Shown: positions 41,647-52,694, numbered from the stretch's first letter. The stretch: 64,000 bases of DNA from Syngnathus acus (GCF_901709675.1 NC_051100.1:806001-870000), one strand, 5' to 3'. Notes: a model not told the origin generated them from the sequence alone. Made by a program: numbers and translations.

Positions 41647-44600
41647 TGTAAAAAGAGGCACAAAAAGAGCCATCATGACACTGTTTCTGAAGTGTAATTT
41701 TGGGGGAAATAACTTTTGACATGACACTGAGGTCATGCTAGGTGTCATGAATTCTTTATCGAGAATCAAGCACCAATGTGCAGTCATATTGTAGCAAAAA
41801 CAGTATGCTGATAGCGATTAGCGCCTCGGGCTTTGAAACGTCAGCCATGTCAATACAATGCTACTTTGAAGCGCACTATAAAATGATCACATAATGTTTA
41901 TTTGTAGACATCACTTTACAATGCTGATTAGATTTGTTATTGTTTGGGGAGCCTGGGATCAAAACATTGCCTCAGGTGATTGTCTTAAAACCAGAGAGAG
42001 AATTGAACATTTTGTGCTGTGCTATTTCATATCGTTTATGCAAAATGAGGAAAAAATCCTCTCAGTGTGATATGGTCATCAAAAGATTGAGCAAAAGACC
42101 TTGAAAATGCTATTACTCATGAATTAATGACACAAGTGGGCAGAGCATAACATTCCCAAACTGAGCCAGCTGTTCTGAATGAGGCAAAAGTGCGCCACAT
42201 TGTTTAGCATTCAATTGTTTTCATTCAACTCATACATTTGCCTCAATCGATCTGAACCCTGAGAATTATTTGTTTTGACTTTAGCTGTTGACATTACATT
42301 GATGATACATTTTCACAGTTCACACCAAAGTCACTCAAAGTCCACAAAGGTGTTAGATGATTTTATGAAACCTCCGACTGTCACAGATCAACACAAATGG
42401 AGTGGCAGCAATAAGACTGTTGTAGATGTTTGTTTTGCTGGGGCTCAGGGGATAAACTCCCATCCCGTCAATGTGTCAACTTGTGAGCAAACCTTTGATG
42501 AGGGGAACTTGCTCTGTGGCTGATGAACAACTCAGCTACCGAGTGAGATAGTTTTGCTTAACTCTGCAAATTCATCCAAAACACCCTGGGAAGAACAGAG
42601 AAGTGGATTAAAAAAAAAACCAAAAAAAAAACAAGATGCGTGTTAAAGTGTGCCCAATTAAAAGCAGCTCTCCCCAGGAGACTGGCTGGAAACGAGTATC
42701 ACATTTTGATGCAAGCGACACTCCTACGGCAGACATTTTGCCACTTTAATTATCCAGACGATCTGCAGAAATGCACGCATGAGGAGGATACTATGTGTTG
42801 AAGACACACTGGATAAGCCAGAGCACATATTATATCAGATCGTATCAGTACATATCTCATCCAAACACATTCCTGCTCATCAGACCTTGAGCAGCACAAA
42901 GGAGGGCAGCAAGCATAGCTGTGCACTGGTGTCAATATTTGATCCCACCAAAGTGTTTGCCTTTCTCAATAACCACTGGCGTATTGAATCTTACCGAGAT
43001 CTCAACACTGTACATTTATATTATAACTTGCTGTATGGATGAAGTTGCGTTTTGGTACAAGTCAACATTTAACTGCTGCCACCAAGTGGTGCTTTGTATT
43101 TATTTTTCTTTCAAATATCGGACTACATACAGCCTCGGCGCCAGTTATAAGTCATACCTTAAAAGAATGATATGTACGTACTATATACTATCATGGGTAT
43201 GCTTCTAACAATGTTTGGATGTACCTATAATTTCTATTTATGATTTCTCGTGCATTGTTCTATTCTCCTCAGTTCATCATTTTAATGACATCCATTTCAG
43301 ACAAGTACAGTTTGGCCATGTTGCTCTGGCCTTGGCATGCCATAGCAGTGTGTGGGTGTGCATGTGCGTGTGTGTTGCAGCGCACCCTGAGAGACCATGT
43401 CGAGAGACCTTGAGAGCTGAAAATCACGGAGGCCCGTCTTCTGGGAGAGACGGAGAAGTAAAAACCCTGAACAGATAAGAAAGTGTTCCAGCGGGAGGAA
43501 CAAGGCGTTCTTCTTCCACGATTTGCCTCTGACGTACATGCCATGTGCAAGATAGGATGTGCTAAGTGCAACAATAGACAATGTGCGCTTTTTTTTTTTT
43601 TCTCTCTACGGAGGCATTTGGGGAGGGTAAAAGCTGACTAAGCGCAAGCATTCTCTCTGAAGCATCTTCAAGGTCCCAGAAGAGGGATAAATGCCCAACA
43701 GGAGCCCATGCCCCACAAGACTCAGCTGGAGCTCTCCCGGCCGGCCGGGTAAGTCCTCTTCATACTTGACACACGATTGCAGACCATTACTGGATGCGTA
43801 ACTTCAAGTCTGATTTTCATTGCTTTCCCTCCTCGCATTCTATGCACATGTAAATCACTTGCCTTGCCTTTCTCTTGTCATTTCTTCCTTTTTTTCAGGG
43901 TGCAAGCAGGGCAGGGTGAAGCAGCTCTGTACTCGCTGTTCCTTTTTCCTATGCATATACCTCTTTGAGAAGTCACTTTAAAGAGGCATAGGGCATGGGA
44001 AAATGGGGCTGCCGAGGTATTCCACAAATCCAGCTGGCACAGCGAGGCGCTTCTCACACCAAGTGGATTTTGTGAAGCTCAAACGGATTCTTCTTTTTAG
44101 ATTGTGACGAGTTGCTCTTCTGCTGACATGATATTGCATGGTTACTCCATTATTACTCATTATTTGTCTGTTTGATATTTTCAATAAAGAGCCCATGGAT
44201 GAAAACATTCAAGTTGTTATTGAAAATGCAAACTTCATATTTCATTACAGTGGGTTAAGCTATATACGAAAGATGATCAACTATCTTGAACTTACATTTA
44301 TGTGAATTTTATACATTAGGAAAGGCTTTAAACTCATCACTATTTTCCACAAAAATACATGGACAGATTAAAATACCTAACTAGTATCAACATAAAATAG
44401 TTGATCATAAAAATGTATTTAATATGTACAATATTACAAAGATTTGATTGCATTGAATATATACTTATAGTCATTTTAAAATGTATTGAGCTTTTTTTAT
44501 CAGGTTTTGTGAAGCTAAAAAACAGCACAGTCAAAGTAGAACAATATAAAAGTGCACAACACAATACACTTGAAATGAAAATATTGTGTCGCTTATTGAT

Positions 44601-45043
44601 CGTTACATTGACGTATTTTAAAGTATGACTTTGTAGAAAAGAACGTCTTTCTTTTTTCTTTTGTTTCTTGGTTGAAATCTTCAGTTAACAAGTATCATCA
44701 TCATTTATTTCCTCTACATGTATAATGTACGTGTCATATCACAAAAGTTGAGCACAAGTCACGTTATTTCAATAGTCTTTGCTCTAGTAAAGCATGTGAC
44801 ACCCAGCCAGCAGTGGCTCCAGCCTGTCTGCTGCCATCCAGTTGTAACAGTTAGCACCTCTTAACTTTCAACTCACCTGATTGAAAAGGATCATTGTCAT
44901 TCCACTTACTATGGCTTTTCTCTCTGACAATTGAGCATTTATTGATGCTGGTGTGGCCATTAGCGCTGGGAACCGTCCCATTTGCTGCTGTTGACTCTGG
45001 CCGGCTTGAAAATTCGATTCAATAAGTAAATAAATGCCGTGTT

Positions 45044-45110
45044 GAATAAATAAAATAAAATAAAATAAAATAAAATAAAATAAAATAAAATAAAATAAAA
45101 TAAAATAAAT
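45044..45110. repeat. (AAAAT)n microsatellite
   Basis: About 12 perfect TAAAA pentamers about 125 bp from the LINE's 3' end. It is separate from the LINE tail, whose unit is different. Confidence 0.95.
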
Positions 45111-45770
45111 AGATGCATGGATGCATGCATAGATAGACAGATAAATAAAATATTCTGCTTACTTACTATTTAGTCTTGACCACGAGGTGTTTGTACATTT
45201 TCTATGTGCTGTCTTTGATTGAACAACGACTTGCAGTTTAGTTTAGTTTTAGTTTAGTTTATTGTTTAGCACATATTATTATAACAAATAACAGTGCAGG
45301 GAGGGAGACGAAGCCTAGGGCTTGTAAGGAGCTCCACTCCTGTATAATCAAAGTGCACAACAAACAAAGTGCTGTGACATCAAATATTATTCAAGTGTTT
45401 AAGAAAGAAAAAAAAATAATAATAATATATATATATATATATAAATGAATAAACATCAATGAATAAACACAAGCATAACTAGCTAAATATTAAATCGTCA
45501 TATTTATATATGCATATATACGAAAGTGAACGTATACATACATAAACAAATACACTATACAAAATGAGAAACAAGAGAAACAAAATTTGACACTTTAGTG
45601 ATGTTGAAACAATCAAAAAACACCAGGTAAGAAAATAGCTGAGCGGAAGCAGAAGAACTGCAAACAGAAAATAACAAAACAAGGAAGAATCAGGGTATAA
45701 ATAGTGGTTTAAGTTGATGTTCTTAGTATGGATCAGCTGAGTGCGGTGGAGTAATTTTGGACTGGTAGGA

Positions 45771-48700
45771 TCATGAGTGGAGAAGGTGGTGTTTCAGGTG
45801 CTTTCTAAAAGCAACCTGTGAAGATATGGATCGAATATGGATTGGTAGCTCATTCCAGAGTGAGGGCCCTCTAAAATGGATATTGTATTGATGGCGTGAT
45901 GTTCGACAGGACGGTGGGTGGAGATTGTCCCCCTGTCTTGTAGGATAAGAATGTAATTCCGATACAAATGCGAAGAAATTATGAAAAGTGGCTGGAAGAC
46001 AGTGTTTCCTGTATATATATTTATGGGTGAGTAGACAGGTTTGATGAATATTTACTTTATCAATTGGCAGTAATGAATAGTTTCTAAACAATGGTGCCGA
46101 TGGTTCATATCTATTTGAAAAAGAGATCATTTTTAGGAACTTCTTTTGTATGATGAGTAATTTGCTGAGGTATGTTGGATATGTAGCTGCCCAGACTATG
46201 TTGCAGTAATTGAGTAAAGGAAAGAGGAAACTATAATACAGAGTGAGATGAGCAGACGGATGGACCAAGGGACAAACTTTTCGTAAGATACCTAGCGTTT
46301 TCATGGATCTTTTGCAAACCAAATCAATGTGTTCAGACCAGTTTAAGTGTTTATCTACTATAACTCCTAGGAATTTAGTGCTAGTAACTTGATGGATTTC
46401 GTTATTATTTATGTAAATTTTGGCCTGTTCTTTGGGGTAAGATTTATTTATATTGCAGAAGATCATGAAGTTACATTTGTTTATATTGAGTGACAACTTA
46501 TTTATTTTGAACCATTTTGTAACAGCGTGCAACTCAGTATTCACACGTGCAATGAGGAAATTAAAAACCTCGTGGGTGGCAATGAGATTGGTATCATCCG
46601 CAAATAACAAAGGAAGAAAATTTGAACAAGACATGGAAAAATCATTTATGTACACCAAAAATAATAGAGGACCCAATATTGAGCCCTGCGGGACCCCAAA
46701 TAGTATTTTAGATCTGTTGGAAGAACAACCATTTATATATACATATTGTTCTCTGTTGGCGAGATAGTTTGTGAACCATTTCAGGGCAGAATCGTTCACT
46801 CCATATCTCTCTAGCTTAGCGATGAGGATCTTATGGTCGACAGTATCAAATGCTTTGCTTAAATCTAGAAAGACACCAAGAGCGAATTTCTTATTGTCAA
46901 GAGCCGTTGAGATGTGGTTGGCAAGCTGAAGCAGTGCATGCTCAGTAGAAAACTTTTTGCGGAAACCGTATTGATGTTTATAGAGAATATTGTTTGTTTC
47001 TAGGTGCTTTGCCAATCTTGAGTAAACCAGTTTTTCTAGAATCTTGGAGAAGCAAGGAAGTACGGATATAGGTCGATAATTACCATATTCATTAGTCTCA
47101 CCAGCTTTGAAGATAGGAATGACTTTAGCAATTTTTAATTCTTGGGGTACAATGCCAAATTTTAAAGATAAGGAGAAAATGTGTGTTAGTGGAATTATTA
47201 TTGAATGAATAATTTTCTTAATAAGTATGCTTCTGATCTCATCATGGCCAGGGGCCGAGTTTTTCAAGCTCATGACGATGTTGTAAACTTCCTCAACACT
47301 AGGAGGGTCAAGAATGGAGAGTGAAGGAAACTGCCCTTTAATAAGGCAACAGGGGCTTGTATCAGAGGTTGAGAAGCTAGATGCCAAGGTAGCGCCAACA
47401 TTTACAAAGAAATCATTGAAACCATTAGAAATATCTATTGGGTTTGAATGAGCTCTATTCTTCCCCAGCATCTCATTTGGGGTCGATGTTTTTGATTTCT
47501 TGCGATGTAATAAATGGTTGATAAGATTCCACGTTGTTTTGATGTCACCGGAGGCTTGTGTAAATTTATCAGCATAGTAAGTTTGTTTGGTTTTCCTTAG
47601 TAAAGCTGTAAATCTGTTTTTATATTTCTTGTATGTTTCTATATTTATAGGGATGGGATTTGCAATAGATTTTCTATATAGTTTATTTTTTTTACGTGAA
47701 GATTTTTTTAGTTCATCCGTTATCCATGGTTTCCCCTTAGAGTTATTTTTACGACTAGAAGTTAAAGGAAAGGAGAACTCTAATGCATTTGTGAGTATTG
47801 TTAGAAGGGAGTGATAGGCTTTGTTGACATCTTGCAACAGGATAACCTCATCCCATGACACAGAGCTGATGATAGATATAAAAGATACCATGTTTTTCTC
47901 AGTAAATTTGCGGAATTTCATTTGATCTCCAATATGATCTTTGATTTCAGGACTACTATCATTGTGGATGAGATGGAAGACAGGTAGATGGTCGGATACA
48001 TCACAGATCAAAAGGCCAGATGTTATCTTGTAGTCTAGAGAATTAAATAGGATATTGTCTATGAGAGTGGCCGTTGAGCTTGTGATCCTGGAGGGTTTGT
48101 TGATAAGAGGGAAAAAGTTTCTGGAATATAATGTATTAAGGAAGTCTGCTGTATGTGACTGCTTAGATTCAAGCAAATTAATATTATAGTCACCAAGTAA
48201 GACACATAATTTGTTTTCTTTGTTTATAATTTCTAGAGTAGAGTCGAGGGCTTCATTGAAGGTGATTTTATCAGAGTCTGGTGGTCTATATATACATCCA
48301 ATTATCACATTTTTGTTGTTTATAAGTGAGCAAGAGGAGAGTTCTATAAACACAGATTCTACTACAGTCATGTCAAAATTGACACTTAAATCCTTTCTGG
48401 GAGAGAAATTTAAGTTATCAATCACATACAGTGAGACTCCTCCACCTTGCTTGTTTGGTCTACAGGAATGTATAGGAGTGTAGTGAGAGAGAGGATAGCT
48501 AGATGTATTATCAACCATCCAAGTTTCAGTAAGAGCTATTACTGAAAAAGAATGTGTTAAGGTTGATAAATAGGTTTTTAGACCATCATAATTTTTAGAG
48601 ATACTCCGTACATTGAAGTGGACAGTGGAGAATACATTTGTTTGGCAGTGGCCAGGAGGAGTATTGCACAGTTTGTTAAACATATCTTCAGAAAAATATT

Positions 48701-48869
48701 CACATGACATTTCAACAGATTTTAAGGGAGTGTAATTTGTATCTGGGTTAAGGAAGGACTCATAGATACCAGCATTAGCATTCTCTAGGTCAAATGAATT
48801 AAATAGTAAAGAGTCAAGATTCGGTGGGACAGAAATTCCTGCATTTGTGAGAATGTCACTGGATGGCAT
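45771..48869 (-). CDS. LINE ORF2: endonuclease-reverse transcriptase
   Basis: The 1032-residue protein nicks target DNA and copies the element's RNA at the nick. Residues about 80-300 are an APE-type endonuclease: HFNVRSI (84-90), catalytic Glu115 in LTETW, YRPP (194-197), LGDYN (225-229, Asp227) and SDHLP (292-296). The reverse transcriptase spans about 560-830: NYRPISVLP (597-605), YGFRKKFST (634-642), FLDLSKAFDTVDH (667-679), FGVPQGSILGPLLF (724-737) and the catalytic FADD at 756-759. The C-terminal part is short and has the PLLNYCNIVWA and FRGPSLWNELP motifs common in this group. There is no RNase H. All expected catalytic residues are present. The frame is open upstream of the ATG, so the true start could be slightly earlier. 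Confidence 0.93.
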   Translation of the reverse strand: MPSSDILTNAGISVPPNLDSLLFNSFDLENANAGIYESFLNPDTNYTPLKSVEMSCEYFSEDMFNKLCNTPPGHCQTNVFSTVHFNVRSISKNYDGLKTYLSTLTHSFSVIALTETWMVDNTSSYPLSHYTPIHSCRPNKQGGGVSLYVIDNLNFSPRKDLSVNFDMTVVESVFIELSSCSLINNKNVIIGCIYRPPDSDKITFNEALDSTLEIINKENKLCVLLGDYNINLLESKQSHTADFLNTLYSRNFFPLINKPSRITSSTATLIDNILFNSLDYKITSGLLICDVSDHLPVFHLIHNDSSPEIKDHIGDQMKFRKFTEKNMVSFISIISSVSWDEVILLQDVNKAYHSLLTILTNALEFSFPLTSSRKNNSKGKPWITDELKKSSRKKNKLYRKSIANPIPINIETYKKYKNRFTALLRKTKQTYYADKFTQASGDIKTTWNLINHLLHRKKSKTSTPNEMLGKNRAHSNPIDISNGFNDFFVNVGATLASSFSTSDTSPCCLIKGQFPSLSILDPPSVEEVYNIVMSLKNSAPGHDEIRSILIKKIIHSIIIPLTHIFSLSLKFGIVPQELKIAKVIPIFKAGETNEYGNYRPISVLPCFSKILEKLVYSRLAKHLETNNILYKHQYGFRKKFSTEHALLQLANHISTALDNKKFALGVFLDLSKAFDTVDHKILIAKLERYGVNDSALKWFTNYLANREQYVYINGCSSNRSKILFGVPQGSILGPLLFLVYINDFSMSCSNFLPLLFADDTNLIATHEVFNFLIARVNTELHAVTKWFKINKLSLNINKCNFMIFCNINKSYPKEQAKIYINNNEIHQVTSTKFLGVIVDKHLNWSEHIDLVCKRSMKTLGILRKVCPLVHPSAHLTLYYSFLFPLLNYCNIVWAATYPTYLSKLLIIQKKFLKMISFSNRYEPSAPLFRNYSLLPIDKVNIHQTCLLTHKYIYRKHCLPATFHNFFAFVSELHSYPTRQGDNLHPPSCRTSRHQYNIHFRGPSLWNELPIHIRSISSQVAFRKHLKHHLLHS

Positions 48870-49000
48870 GAAAAGTGTAGGGGAACTGTCTACCTGAGAT
48901 GGATGTCCTCCCTGCCAGTCTCTGTTTGCCTTGTTGTACTTCGCTGTAATCCATTATTTTCGTCCGGAGGGTCCATAGGTACCAGTTAATGGTCATTAGT

Positions 49001-49741
49001 TCAGCCATTGTAAATGTTTGGTTCCCCCACCACCAGGCCACATTTCTTCAGTTCCTCCAGTTCACTCACAACGAGAGTTTTGACATCTTCTGGTGTTGCT
49101 CCGTTTGTTTTAATCCATATTTTACAGTTCCTGACCCACGTTGCGAGAATCTTGTTTTCCTTCTTCAGTTTGCGTGCGTTCCAGGCTATCTCAGCATTCT
49201 TCTTAGTGAGGTGCTCATTTAGGTAAACACCCGTTCCTTGTAGCTTCCTCCCTTGCTTCAAAAGATCCACTTTATGTTTCCTATTTGCGAACCGAATGAT
49301 AATTTTCGGAGGATCCAGTGGTCGTTTTCGGTTTCTTGGGAGTGTGTGACAAGCGGCAATGTTTCCTTTCTGGAGTTCCATGTGCTTACTCTCGAAAAAC
49401 TGTACTACCTGATCTTCGAGCGTTGACAGCTCGTCCGATGGAGAGTCATCTGTCGAGGGATCCGAAGGACCCGCCGCCCTGGCGTAGGAGCGGTGAGATG
49501 TTTTTAGACCCGTGATTATGAGGTCTTCTTGTCGGGAGTACTGCTCCAGTGCATCTACTCTCCGTTCAAGCGACAGGATTTTCTCGTCTTTCTCCTTCGA
49601 TAAGTTCTTAAGCTCCGTTAGCTCAGACGTTAGCTGGAGCAGGGTGGCTTGCTGCTCTAAAAGTGTGGTAATGTCTTGCCGTATCAGGTCAATGGATGAT
49701 TTAAGTTCATCGTAACCCTCATTTTTTTTGGAGGGCGGCAT
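49001..49741 (-). CDS. LINE ORF1: coiled-coil/RRM-type nucleic-acid-binding protein
   Basis: A 246-residue chaperone-like protein expected to coat the element RNA. Residues about 15-75 form a leucine-heptad coiled coil ending in VDALEQYSRQEDLIITGL, the usual entry into the domain that follows. Residues about 125-165 (AACHTLPRNRKRP, then KIIIRFANRKHKVDLL) look like the RRM-type core of Transposase_22-like ORF1 proteins. Residues 170-225 (VYLNEHLTKKN, then ATWVRNCKIWIKT) match the typical C-terminal domain. No zinc knuckle is seen. It lies upstream of ORF2 on the same strand and is intact. Confidence 0.85.
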   Translation of the reverse strand: MPPSKKNEGYDELKSSIDLIRQDITTLLEQQATLLQLTSELTELKNLSKEKDEKILSLERRVDALEQYSRQEDLIITGLKTSHRSYARAAGPSDPSTDDSPSDELSTLEDQVVQFFESKHMELQKGNIAACHTLPRNRKRPLDPPKIIIRFANRKHKVDLLKQGRKLQGTGVYLNEHLTKKNAEIAWNARKLKKENKILATWVRNCKIWIKTNGATPEDVKTLVVSELEELKKCGLVVGEPNIYNG

Positions 49742-49990
49742 AGCGTAAAGTTCGAAAAAGTTAGGCTCTATAAAGTTCAGTTATCAAAACAATTCGGTCA
49801 CCCGAAGTAGTGCAAAAGTTTCCCTCGTTTGCAGCACAACCGGAAATGGAGTGTGTTGCCATACAGTAACAGTGACTCACTACACCAGCAGGTTGGAGTG
49901 TTTCCTTCGCTGGATCCAAAGTCCAACTCGTAAGTGACTGCACTGAAGAGATTGCTCAACTTTATGACAGAGTGACTCAATCAGTCACCC

Positions 49991-50527
49991 ATTTAGCTAG
50001 TGGCACCTAATGACTTTAAACGTGAGGCAATACACACCTTTGGTAGACTTGAGGGCGCCTTCCTAGCGCAGCTTCCATGTACGTGCGAATTGTTCAATGG
50101 GGGAAACAAAAGAGCTCAATGGATGTCAATGATGTGGCACTTTCAGCTGCTTTGATGTCTTCTTGAGGATGCAAATCAACCTGGAGCAAGGAGCTGTCTC
50201 GCCTGGGAGTCATGCCACAAGACGCCAAACAAAAATATTTGCCCGCAGCAGCTAGAGGAAGCACCTTCCAAATTGTTTTTTTTTTTTTTTAAATACCCCA
50301 AATTCCATAAAAACACAAGACCTAATCCACTATTTGCTCAAAATCTGAAAGAAAATCCAAATACACACAAGAAGGCAGCACTTTATGAACTATTTGGAGG
50401 TGCACTGAGAGAGAATACTTCATTTTAATGGGATTTAAAAATAATCATATCACCTTCATGACATCAACTGTGCATCAGAGAATGCTAGTTTAGTAGTGGC
50501 TGGCCACTAAATGTGCACAATATAAAT
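49991..50527. other. Intergenic between the LINE and the vent pseudogene
   Basis: No gene or recognisable element beyond a poly-T/poly-A stretch at about 50275-50292. Some of the first bases may belong to the LINE's 5' end. Confidence 0.5.
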
Positions 50528-50530
50528 TGT

Positions 50531-50672
<142 letters not shown>

Positions 50673-50727
50673 CAGATCAATAGAAGGGCCGGAGCATGAA
50701 GAAATGTTGCTAATGTAGTAGGCGGGG

Positions 50728-51349
50728 TTACGCGTAGTAGGCACTGCTGTGGTGGAGCTGTTCATCGAGGACGTGGTGCTGAAACAGGACAGGCGGCCGC
50801 AGAACGGCGGCCACGGGAAGGAAGTCAGAGCGCATCTCGTGCAGCTCCCGTTTGAACTTCATCCTTCTATTTTAAAACCATGTCTTCACCTGTGTTGGGG
50901 AACATTACGTTTTAAACAAAATAACATTTGAAAACAACCTCCAAGAGACAACTTACTTGAGTTTCAGAAAGGTTAAGTTTCATGGCAATTTTTCTTCATT
51001 GGCAGGATCCTAAATATTTATGCTTGTTGAAAGTGCTCTCTAGATTATTGATTTGCTCAGGGGTGAATTTGGTCCTCATCCTCCGTTGGTGGAAAAGCTC
51101 TCCTTCACCGTCTACTCCCAGCTGACTTTCCGAGCTGGAAGCGTAACTGCAACTGTCTGGGAGAGTTTGTGTTAGTTTTCAAAAGCAAACACAACTAACA
51201 AACAAAGTGCTTGAGTAGACTTACTGTTTGGGGAGTTTTTGGGCTCATGGAAATTAGAATGCACACTTTTCTGCAGAGTCATCTCACCAGCATCCTTTTC
51301 CTTAGTGTAAAAAACTTTGAGAGAGCCACTCCACCGAGAAGTTGGCCAT
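50728..51349 (-). pseudogene. vent: Vent-class homeobox pseudogene (dead tandem copy of vox/vent)
   Basis: All three exons of a ventral homeobox gene are visible in order: exon 1 51349-51225, exon 2 51156-50957, exon 3 50889-50728. The opening MANFSVEWLSQS is the family's N-terminal motif. Exon 2 gives MRTKFTPEQINNLESTFNKH and SETQ; exon 3 gives VKTWF and NRRMKFKRE. Donors (ACA|GTAAGT, CAA|GTAAGT) and acceptors (CTCCCAG, CAACACAG) are good, with the same phases (1 and 0) as the intact neighbour. Three lesions kill it. A frameshift after SQS in exon 1 moves the frame into FYTKEKDAGEM. A TGA at 50996-50998 replaces the expected Arg at homeodomain position 31. A TAA at 50872-50874 replaces Gln50. 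Family and lesions are clear; the vent name rests on its position beside vox and its divergence from it. Confidence 0.87.
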
Positions 51350-51350
51350 G

Positions 51351-51370
51351 ACGTACGTACGTACGTACGT
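51351..51370. repeat. (ACGT)5 palindromic microsatellite in the pseudogene leader
   Basis: Five perfect ACGT units end one base before the old start codon. It is self-complementary and has a CpG in every unit. Confidence 0.95.
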
Positions 51371-51435
51371 GTCCACACACAAGCCTTCAGATGTATGTCT
51401 CTCTTGGCTCCTCTTACGGGAGGGGCACACTTTCT

Positions 51436-51450
51436 ATTTGCATATGCAAA
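51436..51450 (-). promoter_or_regulatory. POU octamer inside a 14-bp palindrome, vent pseudogene promoter
   Basis: ATTTGCAT (51436-51443) overlaps ATGCAAA on the other side, giving the perfect palindrome TTTGCATATGCAAA at 51437-51450, 87 bp upstream of the old ATG. POU5-class factors bind ATGCAAAT. No TATA box is evident between it and the ATG. Confidence 0.55.
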
Positions 51451-52326
51451 GTTGTCGGCGGAATGGTAGAAACTTGATGGAGGTTGTAATTGAGCTTAAT
51501 AGAGGCCAGCTTGTGGCTTTTCGCACCTTCTTTGCTGCTGGTGCCACTAAGTCTGCAGCTAACTGACAATGCTGTATCGTGATTGAATGAAGTCAAATGT
51601 CAACTGGCTGAATTCATTGGAAACGTCTGTAAATGTCCGATGGCTTTATCGTTGCGTTAATACAGTCATGTGTTTTGCGATTGCTCAAATGAAGCCTTTG
51701 TTAGTGAGAAGGCGGGGATCACGCCAAAAGTCAAAGAGTTCTCTGCTTGATCTTTGCTGACTTTATCTGAGTTGAGACATTTGCTGCAGATCCTCTCGTT
51801 TGCCCGCCCAACCCTCACACAGCTCTTAAACTGTAGTTTACTATATGGAACTTTCAATCTTAATTACACTTCAAATGTATTTCGTTTAAAATGGTTAGGA
51901 TTGGCTTTTGCAATCTTCAAAATCACATCACACAATCAAAGCATTGACTTCAGGACTTCAAACCAGAGATTACAATTCACGCACATACAAAAGCTCAGAC
52001 TTGCAGGAGCCAGGCCGGAGGGCCCTGCCGTATGCGTAAACTCATCAATGCGTACCTAAATGACAACTAATTGTTGACCATGATCTGCCCTGTAAGCTGG
52101 TGTTTGAAATGCAAATGCATAAGGCAGCATTTGGCATGTGTGTGTTGGGGTGGAGATTTCAGGGGGCTCACGTAAAGCGATATTCAAAATGTATTTTTTT
52201 TTTTGCCTGGATTATTTGTAAAATTCTGTTTTATTATAAACGATATATTGGTGGTTAGACAATACAAATGTTGATATGTTGACCAGATTGGAGATGAGAG
52301 TCCAGTGCTGCATTACAAAGATAAAT

Positions 52327-52332
52327 TTTATT
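52327..52332 (-). terminator. vox: Poly(A) signal of the intact vox/vent gene
   Basis: AATAAA on the minus strand 105 nt past the stop codon, giving a short 3' UTR. Confidence 0.6.
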
Positions 52333-52436
52333 AGGCTGTTAAATAAACTTTTTTCTGCAATTATATACAAGTCTTGCATGAAATCATGCAAGAAAACAGA
52401 CTTAAGTGTTTGGGTGGGAAGTCTTTGAAGAGTCTC

Positions 52437-52694
52437 TTAGTAGAAATGTGAGCTGTGGATCATAACACGGGGCCCTGGGTGAGGAGCCATATGCTGTTGC
52501 AGGACCAGGTGCGGCGGCACAGGGACCACGGGGTAAAATGCTGCTCCGGGTGCTGGGAAGTGGCTTTGCTGTCCAGAAACGGCGTGGTACTGAATCGGAT
52601 GCATATGTTGAAACATGACCGGTTGGATTTGAGGAGTGAGGTCCTGCACCTCCCGCTTGAGTTTCATCCTCCGATTCTGGAACCAGGTCCTCAC
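52437..52694 (-). CDS. vox: vox/vent exon 3
   Basis: Starts after TTCTGCAG with the recognition-helix half VRTWFQNRRMKLKRE and runs to TAA at 52437-52439. The homeodomain is split between positions 44 and 45, the same place as in the pseudogene. Confidence 0.9.
   Translation of the reverse strand: MRTWFQNRRMKLKREVQDLTPQIQPVMFQHMHPIQYHAVSGQQSHFPAPGAAFYPVVPVPPHLVLQQHMAPHPGPRVMIHSSHFY

Larger units (their letters stand above)
35840..45233. other. Intergenic between hs3st1 and the LINE
   Basis: No supported gene. The longest frame is a 232-codon one at 37349-38047, with no recognisable domain and F/L/S-rich low-complexity character, which I reject. The interval holds microsatellites and at least one good interspersed-repeat copy (40835-41038). 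A shorter tail-like piece is at about 38940-39050. Confidence 0.5.
45234..49990 (-). mobile_element. Apparently full-length L2/CR1-group (Jockey superfamily) LINE
   Basis: Read on the minus strand: a 5' UTR of up to about 250 nt (5' edge not precisely placed), ORF1 (49741 to 49001), a 131-nt gap, ORF2 (48869 to 45771), a 3' UTR of about 540 nt with an internal AT-rich stretch (about 45410-45441), and a short tail of repeated AAACT units at about 45234-45268. There is no poly(A) tail and no RNase H domain, as is usual for L2/CR1-type elements with a microsatellite-like 3' end. Both ORFs are free of stops and frameshifts, so the insertion looks young. I could not find a confident target-site duplication. 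Subfamily (L2, Crack, Daphne, CR1) is not resolved by eye. Confidence 0.85.

Noticed and set aside
43681-43752. Possible exon ending at a GTAAGT-type donor near 43750
   Set aside because: A donor-like site next to a GGCCGGCC stretch alone, with no open frame matching a family and no partner acceptor.
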